From CAILHX01 sp036561085 (GTDB lineage Bacteria > Pseudomonadota > Gammaproteobacteria > Burkholderiales > Methylophilaceae), in contig DATBPY010000023.1 of NCBI GenBank assembly GCA_036561085.1, forward strand, positions 14,792 through 78,791: a stretch of 64,000 bases of DNA. The letters run 5' to 3'. The position numbers and the translations under genes are program-made. Position 1 is the first letter of the stretch; every line of letters starts with the position of its first letter. Positions 44,408 through 52,982 of the stretch are shown here, in pieces. The notes beneath the pieces were generated by a model. That model saw only the letters and a list, made by a program, of their open reading frames with translations, was not told the DNA's origin and did not search any database.

Positions 44408-45187
44408 ATGAAACGGTTTTTTGTCCTGCTCTGCTTATTAACCTGCAGTTTTTTAAGCCTGAATGCATTTGCGGAAGCGGACTCCAATCTATGGCCGGTG
44501 CTGAAAAAAAGCTTCTTCGGCGACAAACAGATCGATGCTGCTGGTTCCATGAAGCTGGAAGGACCGAGACGCGCTGAAAGCGGTGCGCAAGTGCCCATCA
44601 CTTTGACCATAGATAAGCCGGATGCCTTCAAGAATGTATATCTGTTCGTGGATGCCAATCCCATTCCTTTGGCTGCGGTATACCACTTCACGGCACTTAA
44701 CGGCAAAGCACAGTTATCTACTCGCATTCGCATGCAGACCGATTCCTTCATTCATGCCGTGGGCGAGACTGCCGACGGTAAATTGTCTATGGCTGATATG
44801 GTGATACGTGCAGCGGGTGGCTGCGGCGGGGCGGTGGATGGCGACGATACGGAAATTCGCGCGGCCGCCGGCAAAATCAAGCTAAGCGTGGAAACACCGG
44901 TCAAGTTCGGTGAAGCTAACCCGGTCACGTTTTTAATCAAGCACCCCATGTTCACAGGTCTGCAGCGTGATTTAGTCTCCGGAGGCTATAAACCGGCATT
45001 CTTCATCAGCAAGGTAAGTTTCAGCTATAACAGCAAACCGGTAATGGACGCTGACTTCGGTGTGGCAATTTCAGAAGATCCTTACATGCGCTTCTTTTAC
45101 TTGCCTGATGCACCGGGAAAGCTTGATGTGACTGCCTTGGATAACGAAGGCAAAGCATTCACTCATGAGGTGAATGTCAGTAATTAA
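44408..45187 (+). CDS. Quinoprotein dehydrogenase-associated SoxYZ-like carrier
   Basis: A 259-residue exported fusion of a SoxY-like and a SoxZ-like domain. The signal peptide covers about 1-22. The SoxY-like half ends in GGCGG (Cys139), the swinging-arm motif that carries sulfur intermediates in SoxYZ. The SoxZ-like half follows (about 155-259). Here the cysteine arm is internal, not C-terminal. Such fusions are recurrent near PQQ methanol/alcohol dehydrogenases; their cargo is unknown. In this window the partner genes are a SoxH-like hydrolase at 46.0 kb and the xoxF cluster about 8 kb on. Confidence 0.9.
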   Translation: MKRFFVLLCLLTCSFLSLNAFAEADSNLWPVLKKSFFGDKQIDAAGSMKLEGPRRAESGAQVPITLTIDKPDAFKNVYLFVDANPIPLAAVYHFTALNGKAQLSTRIRMQTDSFIHAVGETADGKLSMADMVIRAAGGCGGAVDGDDTEIRAAAGKIKLSVETPVKFGEANPVTFLIKHPMFTGLQRDLVSGGYKPAFFISKVSFSYNSKPVMDADFGVAISEDPYMRFFYLPDAPGKLDVTALDNEGKAFTHEVNVSN

Positions 45188-45226
45188 TCGTAATTGAACG
45201 AGCCGGATTAACTTAATGCGGCGCAA

Positions 45227-45263
45227 CAAATAGAAATGGGCGCTATGCGCCCATTTCTATTTG
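45227..45263. terminator. Bidirectional terminator between SoxYZ-like and cytochrome b561 genes
   Basis: Perfect 17-base arms, CAAATAGAAATGGGCGC and its complement, around a TAT centre. It lies between the ends of two convergent genes and has A/T-rich flanks in both directions, consistent with a shared terminator. Confidence 0.85.
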
Positions 45264-45285
45264 AAAATTGCCGGTAATTCCGAAG

Positions 45286-45879
45286 CTATTTACCGAGTGA
45301 CATGCGCCTCATGACCTCATCCTTGTCTACGATCATGTGTTTTAAGGCGGCCAGCATATGGATTACAACCAGAGTCACTAGCAGCCATGCGATCGTCTCG
45401 TGTATCTCCTTGAAGACGAGGCGCAGGGGTTCATTGTCAAGACCGGTGATGACAGGGATGCCGAACCATTTCACACCGTATTTGCTATAGGCACCCATGA
45501 TCAGGCCGCTTAGCGGCATCAGGAACATCAACAAATAGAGCAAGTGATGGGATGCATGAGCGGCTTTTTGTTGCCAAGCGACCATAGAGGCTGGCAAAGG
45601 CGGTGCAGCATGGGTGAGACGCCAGAGGATACGCAGTAATATCAAGGCGGCGACAGTAATACCGAATGATTTATGCAAATTGAAATAATAGGATCTGAGA
45701 GAGATAGCTTCAGTGAACTGTACGGTATGCAGGTGCCAATTGAATAGATCAACAGACATGACCTTGGCAGCATCTTTGGGCAAGGTAGACATATACCAAC
45801 CTAAAGCCAGCATGCCGATTATCATTACCGCAATCAGCCAGTGCAGGATAATGGCAACTTTGGTGTAGCGTGTGTTCAT
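45286..45879 (-). CDS. Cytochrome b561 family protein
   Basis: A 197-residue membrane di-haem cytochrome with four membrane spans. Histidines suited to haem ligation are in KVAIILHWLIAVMI, NLHKSFGIT, KAAHASHHLLYLLM and EIHETIAWLLVTLVVIHML. It likely passes electrons between the quinone pool and a periplasmic partner. The start ATG at 45879 has GGAG seven bases upstream; an earlier in-frame codon at 45897 is less likely. It is flanked by the SoxYZ-like and SoxH-like genes of the quinoprotein set. Confidence 0.92.
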   Translation of the reverse strand: MNTRYTKVAIILHWLIAVMIIGMLALGWYMSTLPKDAAKVMSVDLFNWHLHTVQFTEAISLRSYYFNLHKSFGITVAALILLRILWRLTHAAPPLPASMVAWQQKAAHASHHLLYLLMFLMPLSGLIMGAYSKYGVKWFGIPVITGLDNEPLRLVFKEIHETIAWLLVTLVVIHMLAALKHMIVDKDEVMRRMSLGK

Positions 45880-46028
45880 GTAATATCTCCATATCAAACA
45901 TTGAAAAATTACTGCGCTTAATTAGTCCGAGGCGCATGCTTTAAGTTCATGGCAACCAGATGACATGCGCGCGGTCAAAAGTATGACCGTCATCATAACC
46001 TGAACTCCTAATACAGAGGTTTAACATA

Positions 46029-46961
46029 TTGTATCGTTCGCTTGCACTGATGCTGTTTCACGCCTCGCTCTATAGCACGTTTTTTTTCTCGCTCATCGCG
46101 GCGGCCGAGCCGTTGCCGGTTACGGAAGTTGCCCCCGGTGTTTTTGTACATCAAGGCGTGCATGAAGAGTTGACCGAAGGTTATCACGGCGACATCGCCA
46201 ACATCGGTTTTGTGGTGGGTAAAACTGCCGTGGCGGTAATTGATACCGGCGGCACACTGGAAGTCGGTAAGCGCTTGCGCGAAGCGGTACGTCAAGTCAC
46301 CGATCTACCTATTGCCTATGTCATCAACACGCATGTTCACCCGGACCATATTTACGGTGACGCAGCATTTTTGCAAGATCATCCGCAGTTCGTAGGACAT
46401 TTCAAACTGGCCGATGCGTTGGAGTTGCGTCGGGATATGTACCAGAGAAATAACCTAGAAGTATTGGGAGCTGCTTTTGCCGGTAGTGAGATAGTAAAGC
46501 CCACATTGTTAGTTAAGGATACACGGGAGCTTGATCTGGGTAACCGTGTTCTGCAACTCAAGGCATGGTCGCCCGCGCATACCAATACGGATCTGACGGT
46601 GTTTGATACCGCCAGCCAGACTTTATGGACAGGCGATCTGTTGTTCATTGAGCGAACTCCTGCCATGGATGGAGATACCCGCAATTGGCTCAAACTCATC
46701 CCATTACTCAAAGCGATCCCCGCGAAAATGGTTATTCCTGGACATGGCAGACCCACTGCGCAAGGACAACAGGCTTTCGATCGCGAGCAACATTATTTTG
46801 AGGTGATACTGGCCGACATTCGTGCCAGCATCAAAAAAGGTGAGACCATGGAAAGCACCATGGATCATGCGGCCGCCAGTGAAAAAGATTCCTGGGTACT
46901 ATTTTCTACCGTCAATCGTCGTAATATCAACTTACTGTATCCGCAGCTGGAATGGGAGTGA
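46029..46961 (+). CDS. Quinoprotein relay system zinc metallohydrolase (SoxH-like MBL fold)
   Basis: A 310-residue exported metallo-beta-lactamase-fold protein. The signal peptide covers about 1-26. Zinc ligands are seen in HVHPDH (102-107), His184 in SPAHTNTD, Asp203 in WTGDLLF and His239 in PGHG. It matches the SoxH-related hydrolases that co-occur with SoxYZ-like carriers and PQQ dehydrogenases; release of a group bound to the carrier cysteine is a plausible reaction but unproven. The start is a TTG with an AGAGG element nine bases upstream. Confidence 0.9.
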   Translation: MYRSLALMLFHASLYSTFFFSLIAAAEPLPVTEVAPGVFVHQGVHEELTEGYHGDIANIGFVVGKTAVAVIDTGGTLEVGKRLREAVRQVTDLPIAYVINTHVHPDHIYGDAAFLQDHPQFVGHFKLADALELRRDMYQRNNLEVLGAAFAGSEIVKPTLLVKDTRELDLGNRVLQLKAWSPAHTNTDLTVFDTASQTLWTGDLLFIERTPAMDGDTRNWLKLIPLLKAIPAKMVIPGHGRPTAQGQQAFDREQHYFEVILADIRASIKKGETMESTMDHAAASEKDSWVLFSTVNRRNINLLYPQLEWE

Positions 46962-46990
46962 CAAGGTTGATCTAAGCACGTGATTGTTAC

Positions 46991-46999
46991 TGCTATAAT
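46991..46999 (+). promoter_or_regulatory. Extended -10 promoter element ahead of tonB
   Basis: TGCTATAAT is a full consensus extended -10 box, 20 bp before the proposed tonB start. The -35 position is poor, as is usual for extended -10 promoters. Transcription would begin near 47006. Confidence 0.6.
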
Positions 47000-47018
47000 C
47001 CCAGCCTTTCAATGTTTT

Positions 47019-47795
47019 ATGTCGCGCAACATGGCGCATCCTACCCATTCCATTCACCCAAATAATGACCTGCTGCTGTGGGCATTGGTATTGTCTATCG
47101 GCCTGCATAGCGCAGCACTGGGATTGTTGCCTGGGTTCAGTTTTAGCCATCCTATAAACAGGATAGAACCGTTGACGGTGGAGTTGCAACAACTGCCGCC
47201 CCCTCCAGCAGTAGAGCCGGAAAAACCGAAACCACCTGAGCCGCCAAAACCGCAACCCAAACCCAGGCAGGAGAAATTACCGCCTAAAGTGGTGCCGCAA
47301 CCGGTGACGCCTCCCTCCGCTCCTGCCGTGGTGCCGCAGCATAATGAACCTCCTCCACCTGTTGTCACGTCAGAGCCTCCTAAGGCTGCGCCATCGCCCG
47401 CTGTAATTGTGGAGCAGAAACCTGTTGAATCGCACCCGGCAATTACTGTGCCTGTGGCGACACCGAGCGCTCCCGCACCCGATGAAGACACTTTGGGTGA
47501 AGTAAGAGCTGCTTATGGCCGGTTGTTAAATAGCGAATTCTCCAAACACACCAGATACCCTCCTGTAGCAGCACTGAAAGGCTGGGAAGGGAAAGTACAC
47601 ATCAAGCTACAGATCGATAAAGATGGAAATGTGATTGGAACGCCTGAAGTCACTGAAGGTAGCGGTTACAAAATGCTCGATGACGACGCAGTCAAGACCA
47701 TACTGAAATGTTCCCCACTGCCTTTGCCTCCTGCAGCATTGTTTACCAAGCCGGTATTTATCAATACCATTATTGACTATCATAAACAGCGATGA
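47019..47795 (+). CDS. tonB: Energy transducer TonB
   Basis: A 258-residue TonB. It has one N-terminal membrane span (about 14-35, LLWALVLSIGLHSAALGL, with the His found in TonB anchors), a long Pro/Glu/Lys-rich periplasmic spacer (about 55-160) and the C-terminal domain with YPPVAALKGWEGKVHIKLQIDK, the YP motif of TonB. A GTG further upstream would precede the predicted transcription start, so the ATG at 47019 or 47034 is preferred. No exbB/exbD or receptor gene is nearby. It would energise outer-membrane receptors, including a lanthanide or siderophore receptor; that target is inference. Confidence 0.9.
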   Translation: MSRNMAHPTHSIHPNNDLLLWALVLSIGLHSAALGLLPGFSFSHPINRIEPLTVELQQLPPPPAVEPEKPKPPEPPKPQPKPRQEKLPPKVVPQPVTPPSAPAVVPQHNEPPPPVVTSEPPKAAPSPAVIVEQKPVESHPAITVPVATPSAPAPDEDTLGEVRAAYGRLLNSEFSKHTRYPPVAALKGWEGKVHIKLQIDKDGNVIGTPEVTEGSGYKMLDDDAVKTILKCSPLPLPPAALFTKPVFINTIIDYHKQR

Positions 47796-47882
47796 ATGGT
47801 CTATAACCACTATTCAGTGCTTGCCTTGTTTGCCGTTTTTCACAACAATGAGGGTATTCTTTGATACCGATGTGTTCATTAC

Positions 47883-48338
47883 ATGCTTAATCAAGTTGTG
47901 CCTGATTTCAGTCTGCCCATGACGGGTGGAAATGACTTTCAACTGCATGAGTTTAAAAATAAAAAGCTGGTGATTTATTTTTATCCTAAAGATGCTACCC
48001 CAGGATGTACGACAGAAGGTCAGCAATTTCGCGATCTATATGCACAATTCCAGGCCGCAGATGCAGAGGTATTTGGCGTCTCGCGCGATTCCATCAAATC
48101 TCATGAAGCTTTCAAAGCCAAGCTCGGTTTACCTTTCCAACTGCTGAGCGACGACGAAGAACTGGCATGCCGGCTGTTCGATGTCATCAGGATGAAGAAT
48201 ATGTATGGTAAACAGGTTAGAGGCATCGAACGCAGCACGTTTTTGATAGACGCGTCCGGTGTGCTCAAACAAGAATGGCGCAAAGTAAAGGTAGACGGTC
48301 ACGCGCTTGCAGTGCTTGAAGCAGTCAAAACTATTTAA
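47883..48338 (+). CDS. bcp: Thioredoxin-dependent peroxiredoxin Bcp/PrxQ
   Basis: A 151-residue peroxidase. The peroxidatic Cys42 is in TPGCTTEG. The usual resolving cysteine five residues later is absent (Gln47); the only other cysteine is Cys96 in ELACRLFDV, the position of the resolving cysteine in another PrxQ subgroup. It should reduce hydrogen and organic peroxides using thioredoxin. Confidence 0.94.
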   Translation: MLNQVVPDFSLPMTGGNDFQLHEFKNKKLVIYFYPKDATPGCTTEGQQFRDLYAQFQAADAEVFGVSRDSIKSHEAFKAKLGLPFQLLSDDEELACRLFDVIRMKNMYGKQVRGIERSTFLIDASGVLKQEWRKVKVDGHALAVLEAVKTI

Positions 48339-48363
48339 ACTTTTAGGAACCTCGGATCGATTC

Positions 48364-49761
48364 ATGGCAAAAAACCCCAGTGCAACCACAAAATTATTTG
48401 TTCTAGATACCAACGTGATGATGCACGATCCCTCCAGTCTATTCAGATTCGAGGAGCATGATGTCTACCTGCCCATGGTGACGCTGGAAGAACTGGACAA
48501 CAGCAAGAAAGGCATGACGGAAGTCGCGCGTAATGCACGTCAGGCCAGCCGCTTTATCGAAGAGGTGATCGGTACCAACCTGAACGATCTGGAACTAGGC
48601 TTTCCGCTTGCTCAGAACGGCAATAAATTCAGTAGCGGACGTTTATTCCTGCAAACACAACCGGCCACCGAAGAGCTTCCCATGCTGGCCGGCAGCAAGG
48701 CCGATAACCAGATCCTGGGCGTCGTCGCCCAACTGCAAAAGAACTTCCCCCAGCGTCAGGTCATTCTGGTCAGCAAGGATATCAACATCCGCATCAAAGC
48801 ACGTGCGATGGGGATCTCTGCCGAAGATTACTTTAACGACAAAGTACTGGAAGATACCGATCTACTCTATACCGGCGTGAGGGAATTGCCGCGGGATTTT
48901 TGGGAGAGCCATAGCAAGGAAATGGAATCCTGGCAGGAATCTGGGCGCATGTTTTACCGCCTGCATGGGCCGCTTTGCTCTTCATTATTGATCAATCAGT
49001 TCGTGTACTACGAGCACGAAGCACCTTTCTATGCCATCGTTTGCAAACAGGAAGGCAACTCGGCTGTACTGGAAGTATTGAAGGATTATACGCAGCAGAA
49101 GCATAACGTATGGGGCATCACTGCACGTAATCGCGAGCAGAGTTTTGCGCTGGATTTGCTAATGAATCCGGAGATCGACTTCGTGAGCTTGCTGGGGCAA
49201 GCAGGTACCGGCAAGACGTTGCTTACTTTGGCCGCAGCCTTGACGCAGACGCTGGACAAGAAGATCTATAGCGAAATCATCATGACGCGGGTCACGGTTC
49301 CCATGGGTGAAGATATCGGCTTCCTGCCCGGTACCGAAGAAGAAAAAATGACGCCATGGATGGGCGCATTGGAAGATAATCTGGATGTATTGAACAAGAC
49401 CGATGACGAAGCTGGAGACTGGGGGCGGGCTGCCACTCAGGACCTGATACGGACTCGCATCAAGGTAAAATCGATGAACTTTATGCGCGGGCGTACCTTC
49501 CTGCACAAGTTCTTGATCATTGATGAAGCACAGAACCTGACTCCCAAACAAATGAAATCGCTGATCACTCGGGCCGGACCGGGCACCAAGGTGGTCTGCC
49601 TCGGCAATATTGCGCAGATCGATACACCCTATCTGACCGAGGGCAGTTCCGGTCTGACCTATGTGGTGGATCGCTTCAAGGGTTGGCCGCATAACGGACA
49701 TATCACGCTGACGCGCGGTGAACGTTCGCGCCTGGCCGATTTCGCTGCCGAGGTTCTTTAG
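48364..49761 (+). CDS. PIN domain-PhoH ATPase fusion (PhoH2/YlaK-like)
   Basis: A 465-residue protein with an N-terminal PIN nuclease domain (about 1-145, VLDTNVMMHDP and VSKDINIRIKARAMGI) and a C-terminal PhoH ATPase (Walker A GQAGTGKTLL, Walker B FLIIDEAQNL, then GNIAQID). In mycobacteria PhoH2 is an ATP-dependent RNA helicase and RNase; that activity is likely here. The ATG at 48364 is used because the earlier in-frame codons overlap bcp and lack similarity. Confidence 0.93.
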   Translation: MAKNPSATTKLFVLDTNVMMHDPSSLFRFEEHDVYLPMVTLEELDNSKKGMTEVARNARQASRFIEEVIGTNLNDLELGFPLAQNGNKFSSGRLFLQTQPATEELPMLAGSKADNQILGVVAQLQKNFPQRQVILVSKDINIRIKARAMGISAEDYFNDKVLEDTDLLYTGVRELPRDFWESHSKEMESWQESGRMFYRLHGPLCSSLLINQFVYYEHEAPFYAIVCKQEGNSAVLEVLKDYTQQKHNVWGITARNREQSFALDLLMNPEIDFVSLLGQAGTGKTLLTLAAALTQTLDKKIYSEIIMTRVTVPMGEDIGFLPGTEEEKMTPWMGALEDNLDVLNKTDDEAGDWGRAATQDLIRTRIKVKSMNFMRGRTFLHKFLIIDEAQNLTPKQMKSLITRAGPGTKVVCLGNIAQIDTPYLTEGSSGLTYVVDRFKGWPHNGHITLTRGERSRLADFAAEVL

Positions 49762-49779
49762 TCGATCTGACTATTTGAT

Positions 49780-50940
49780 ATGAATCGCGGTTTTTACACT
49801 ATTTTGTCGGCGCAGTTTTTATCTGCATTGGCTGACAATGCCTTGTTGTTCGCCGCGATTGCCATGCTGGCTGAGCGGCATGCGCCGAATTGGCATGTGC
49901 CGCTATTACAGCAGTTCTTTGTCATTTCCTATATTGTGCTGGCTCCTTTTGTTGGGCCGTTCGCCGATTCCATACCCAAAGGCCGCGTTATGTTTATCGC
50001 AAACGCGATCAAGTTCATAGGCTGCGCTGCTATGTGGATGGGGTTGCCTCCGCTGTATGCATATAGCATCGTAGGTTTTGGCGCTGCGGCTTACTCTCCG
50101 GCCAAATACGGTATCTTGACGGAATTTCTGCCACAAGAGGACTTGGTAAAAGCGAATGGCTGGATGGAAGGTACCACAGTAGGCGCTATTATTCTGGGGG
50201 CCATTGTAGGCGGGCATATGGCGAGTATCAGCCCCTATTTCGCATTAGGCATGATTATTTGCCTGTATCTGATTGCGGCGCTGTTTAACTTATATATTCC
50301 CCAGGTAGCGATAGACCATGAGATACCTCAACGCAACTTATTTTATCTGTTGCGGGATTTTTGGCGCTCTTTCGCCATTTTATGGCGCGACCCACAAGGC
50401 CAGGTATCGCTGGCGGTAACTACCTTATTCTGGGGCGTAGGTTCTACCATGCGTCTGGTGATCATCACATGGGCTGCTGCTGCCTTGCATTTCGGATTGG
50501 ATCGCGCTACCCAGTTGACGGCAATGGTAGCACTGGGAATCGCTTTCGGTTCGGTATTCGCCGCGCGTTACGTCAAACTGGAAGACTCGGTGAAAGTATT
50601 GCCCGCAGGCATCCTGATGGGGGTATGTGTGATGGCGATGTACTTTATTTCCGACTGGCATTTGGCCGCCATCAATCTGTTCATACTTGGTGTGTTGTCG
50701 GGATATTTCGTGGTGCCGCTCAATGCCTTGTTGCAGCATCGGGGGCACCATTTGATCGGTGCCGGTCATTCGATTGCAGTGCAGAATTTCAATGAGAATA
50801 TCGGCATCCTGCTACTGACAGGACTCTATACCTTGATGGTGAAGATTGAACTGCCCATTCTGTGGATCGTGGTGATCTTCGGTGCTTTTGTGAGCCTGAT
50901 CATGGCAGCCATCAACCGGCACTATCGCAAGACATGCTGA
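49780..50940 (+). CDS. lplT: Lysophospholipid transporter LplT-like (MFS)
   Basis: A 386-residue major-facilitator protein with about eleven to twelve membrane spans. The start MNRGFYTILSAQFLSALADNALLFAAIA and the AAYSPAKYGILTEFLPQEDLVKANGWMEG segment are characteristic of LplT, which flips lysophospholipids inward for re-acylation. The acyltransferase partner (aas) is not in the window. It ends facing the convergent ndh gene. Confidence 0.9.
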   Translation: MNRGFYTILSAQFLSALADNALLFAAIAMLAERHAPNWHVPLLQQFFVISYIVLAPFVGPFADSIPKGRVMFIANAIKFIGCAAMWMGLPPLYAYSIVGFGAAAYSPAKYGILTEFLPQEDLVKANGWMEGTTVGAIILGAIVGGHMASISPYFALGMIICLYLIAALFNLYIPQVAIDHEIPQRNLFYLLRDFWRSFAILWRDPQGQVSLAVTTLFWGVGSTMRLVIITWAAAALHFGLDRATQLTAMVALGIAFGSVFAARYVKLEDSVKVLPAGILMGVCVMAMYFISDWHLAAINLFILGVLSGYFVVPLNALLQHRGHHLIGAGHSIAVQNFNENIGILLLTGLYTLMVKIELPILWIVVIFGAFVSLIMAAINRHYRKTC

Positions 50941-50969
50941 TAGTGCCGATGGATTGTAGTCGAAACAGA

Positions 50970-52325
50970 TTAATGCAGTTTGACGTGGGGGGAGGCGCGG
51001 CGCGTGATGATCTGCGCGATGGTGTCTAAAACCACCTTGGTCAATCCATGCAATGCGAACAAGTGCATTTTGTATAGCATGCGATACATAAGCCCGGCAA
51101 AACTGCCTTGAATGAACAGTGCTCCACCTGTCAGTCCACCCATTAGATTCCCCACCGTACTATATTTGCCTAGGCTCACCAAAGAGCCGAAATCGCGATA
51201 ACTGTACTCTGGTAAGGATTTACCTTTGAGTCTGCGTTTAACGGATTTAAGCAGCATGGAAGCCTGCTGGTGGGCAGCTTGCGCGCGAGCCGGTACCAGA
51301 ATGTCTCTGCCTTGAGCGTCTTTTCCCTGAGCAACCCACGGGCATGCAGCGCAATCGCCGAGAGCGAAAATATTATCGTCATTAGTGGTCTGTAAGGTGG
51401 TTTTGACGACCAACTGATTCGACCAATTGGTCTCCAGACCATCCATGTTTTTCAGGAAATCCGGGGCTTTGATCCCGGCAGCCCATACGACGAGGCTGGC
51501 GGCCACCAAGAGTCCATCTTTGGTATGCACCCCTTCTGCATCTACTTTCGTAACGCGTTGACCCAGCTTTAGCTCAACATTCAGCTTTTCCAATTGGCGC
51601 TGCACTTCCAGCGAGATATCTTCCGGGAGTGCCGGCAGAATCCTCGGTGCAGCCTCGATAATGCTTAATTTCACATCCCGGTCAGGATTGATGTTATCCA
51701 GCCCGTGCGCAGCCAACTGGCGTGTCGTATTGTGTAATTCAGCCGACAATTCCACTCCGGTTGCGCCGCCGCCAATGATGGCCACGTTCAAATGTCCTTG
51801 GTGGCTGTCGGTGGGAGCTACTTGAGTACGAATACAAGCGTTGATCAGGCGGCGATGGAAGGTAGCAGCTTCGGCTTGGGTTTCCAGTGCTACAGCGTAT
51901 TCCTGAACTCCGGGAATGCCAAAATCGTTGGAAACACTGCCTACTGCAATGATCAGCGTGTCATAGTGAATTTCCCGTACCGGAATCAACACCTTGCCAT
52001 CTTCATCATGAGTAGGTGAGAGGGTGATGATCTGTTTGCTCCTATCCAGCTTTTCCAGCGCGCCCAGACGGAAATTGAAATGATGCCAGTAACCCTGGGC
52101 AATGTATTCAATTTCGTGTTCATCCATATCCATGCTACCCGCCGCTACTTCATGCAGCAGCGGTTTCCACATATGCGTGGAATATTTATCTACCAGAGTC
52201 ACCATGGCTTTTCCCCGCTTGCCGAGCTGATCTCCCAAGCGAGTGGCTAATTCCAAACCTCCAGCCCCACCACCTACAACTACAACGTGGTGTAATTCTT
52301 TTCCAACCTGGTTTACTACAGACAT
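50970..52325 (-). CDS. ndh: Type II NADH dehydrogenase (NDH-2)
   Basis: A 451-residue non-proton-pumping NADH:quinone oxidoreductase. The FAD Rossmann motif VVVGGGAGGLELATRLG is at the N-terminus, the NADH motif AIIGGGATGVELSAEL near residue 180, and FALGDCAACPW and a C-terminal amphipathic membrane-binding region follow. GGAG stands five bases before the ATG. It is 17 bp downstream of the lipidated cytochrome, so it is likely the last gene of the xox transcription unit. Confidence 0.94.
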   Translation of the reverse strand: MSVVNQVGKELHHVVVVGGGAGGLELATRLGDQLGKRGKAMVTLVDKYSTHMWKPLLHEVAAGSMDMDEHEIEYIAQGYWHHFNFRLGALEKLDRSKQIITLSPTHDEDGKVLIPVREIHYDTLIIAVGSVSNDFGIPGVQEYAVALETQAEAATFHRRLINACIRTQVAPTDSHQGHLNVAIIGGGATGVELSAELHNTTRQLAAHGLDNINPDRDVKLSIIEAAPRILPALPEDISLEVQRQLEKLNVELKLGQRVTKVDAEGVHTKDGLLVAASLVVWAAGIKAPDFLKNMDGLETNWSNQLVVKTTLQTTNDDNIFALGDCAACPWVAQGKDAQGRDILVPARAQAAHQQASMLLKSVKRRLKGKSLPEYSYRDFGSLVSLGKYSTVGNLMGGLTGGALFIQGSFAGLMYRMLYKMHLFALHGLTKVVLDTIAQIITRRASPHVKLH

Positions 52326-52342
52326 GATGACTCCAAAACTAT

Positions 52343-52870
52343 TTATTCGTTACCCGTGGTTTTGCCGTGGGATCTAATCCATGCGATTACTTGCAGCACT
52401 TCGTCCGGCGTCAGACCATTAGTTGGATCCGTTGGATCCATCAGGCCTTTGCCCTTTGCGCCCATACCGTTATTGGTGCCATGCCATATGGTTTCGAACA
52501 TACCCTTGTTAGTGGCGTTCTTCGGGTAGTGGAAATCGGGACCATGCAGGCTGGGGCCCGTTTGCCCTTGTGCATCTCCGCCATGACATTGCGTGCAGGA
52601 GTATGCCTGGAATAATTTTTTCCCCTTGGCCTCTGCATCTGCATTGCCAACGTAGGGGTCTTTGCCGGTAGAAGCAAATTCTTTTGCCTGGGGAGTGTCA
52701 AACAATTCAGGCTTGATGGCTAAAGCCGAACCATCCTGAGTCGAGACAAAATCCAACATCTTTCCATCACCGCCACCCGCAGCAGCTGCTTTATCGCCCC
52801 CTTTGTTACCGCAAGCAGTTAGAGCCAAGGCCAGCATGCCAGAAATGACGACCAAATTAATTTTGTTCAT
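52343..52870 (-). CDS. Lipidated XoxG-like c-type cytochrome
   Basis: A 175-residue mono-haem cytochrome c. Start 52870 is fixed by a strong GGGAGG element eight bases upstream. The signal ends in lipobox LTAC (Cys20), followed by a Gly/Ala-rich linker; haem binds at SCTQCH (Cys92, Cys95, His96). Residues 38-170 are clearly paralogous to the neighbouring XoxG (shared PELFDTP-AKEF, ATNKGMFETIW and GLMxPTDPT segments). Lipid anchoring would tether it to a membrane; Gly at +2 argues for outer-membrane sorting by the usual rule. It probably accepts electrons in the XoxF chain. Confidence 0.85.
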   Translation of the reverse strand: MNKINLVVISGMLALALTACGNKGGDKAAAAGGGDGKMLDFVSTQDGSALAIKPELFDTPQAKEFASTGKDPYVGNADAEAKGKKLFQAYSCTQCHGGDAQGQTGPSLHGPDFHYPKNATNKGMFETIWHGTNNGMGAKGKGLMDPTDPTNGLTPDEVLQVIAWIRSHGKTTGNE

Positions 52871-52921
52871 ACCTAACACCTCCCTAAAAAAAGAAGTAAT
52901 TCTACCTGAAACTGGTGCCAT

Positions 52922-52960
52922 AAAAAAACAAACGGCCATTGCATCATGCAATGGCCGTTT
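52922..52960 (-). terminator. Intrinsic terminator between xoxG and its lipidated paralogue
   Basis: Fifteen-base perfect arms (AAACGGCCATTGCAT and complement) around a single C, followed on the minus strand by a T-rich run. It should end or attenuate transcription from xoxG, or protect its 3' end. Confidence 0.85.
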
Positions 52961-52982
52961 ATAGGGTACTGATTAAACCTGA

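Noticed and set aside
46980..47018. Upstream GTG start for tonB
   Set aside because: The extended -10 box at 46991-46999 would place the transcript start after this codon, and the added residues do not resemble TonB.
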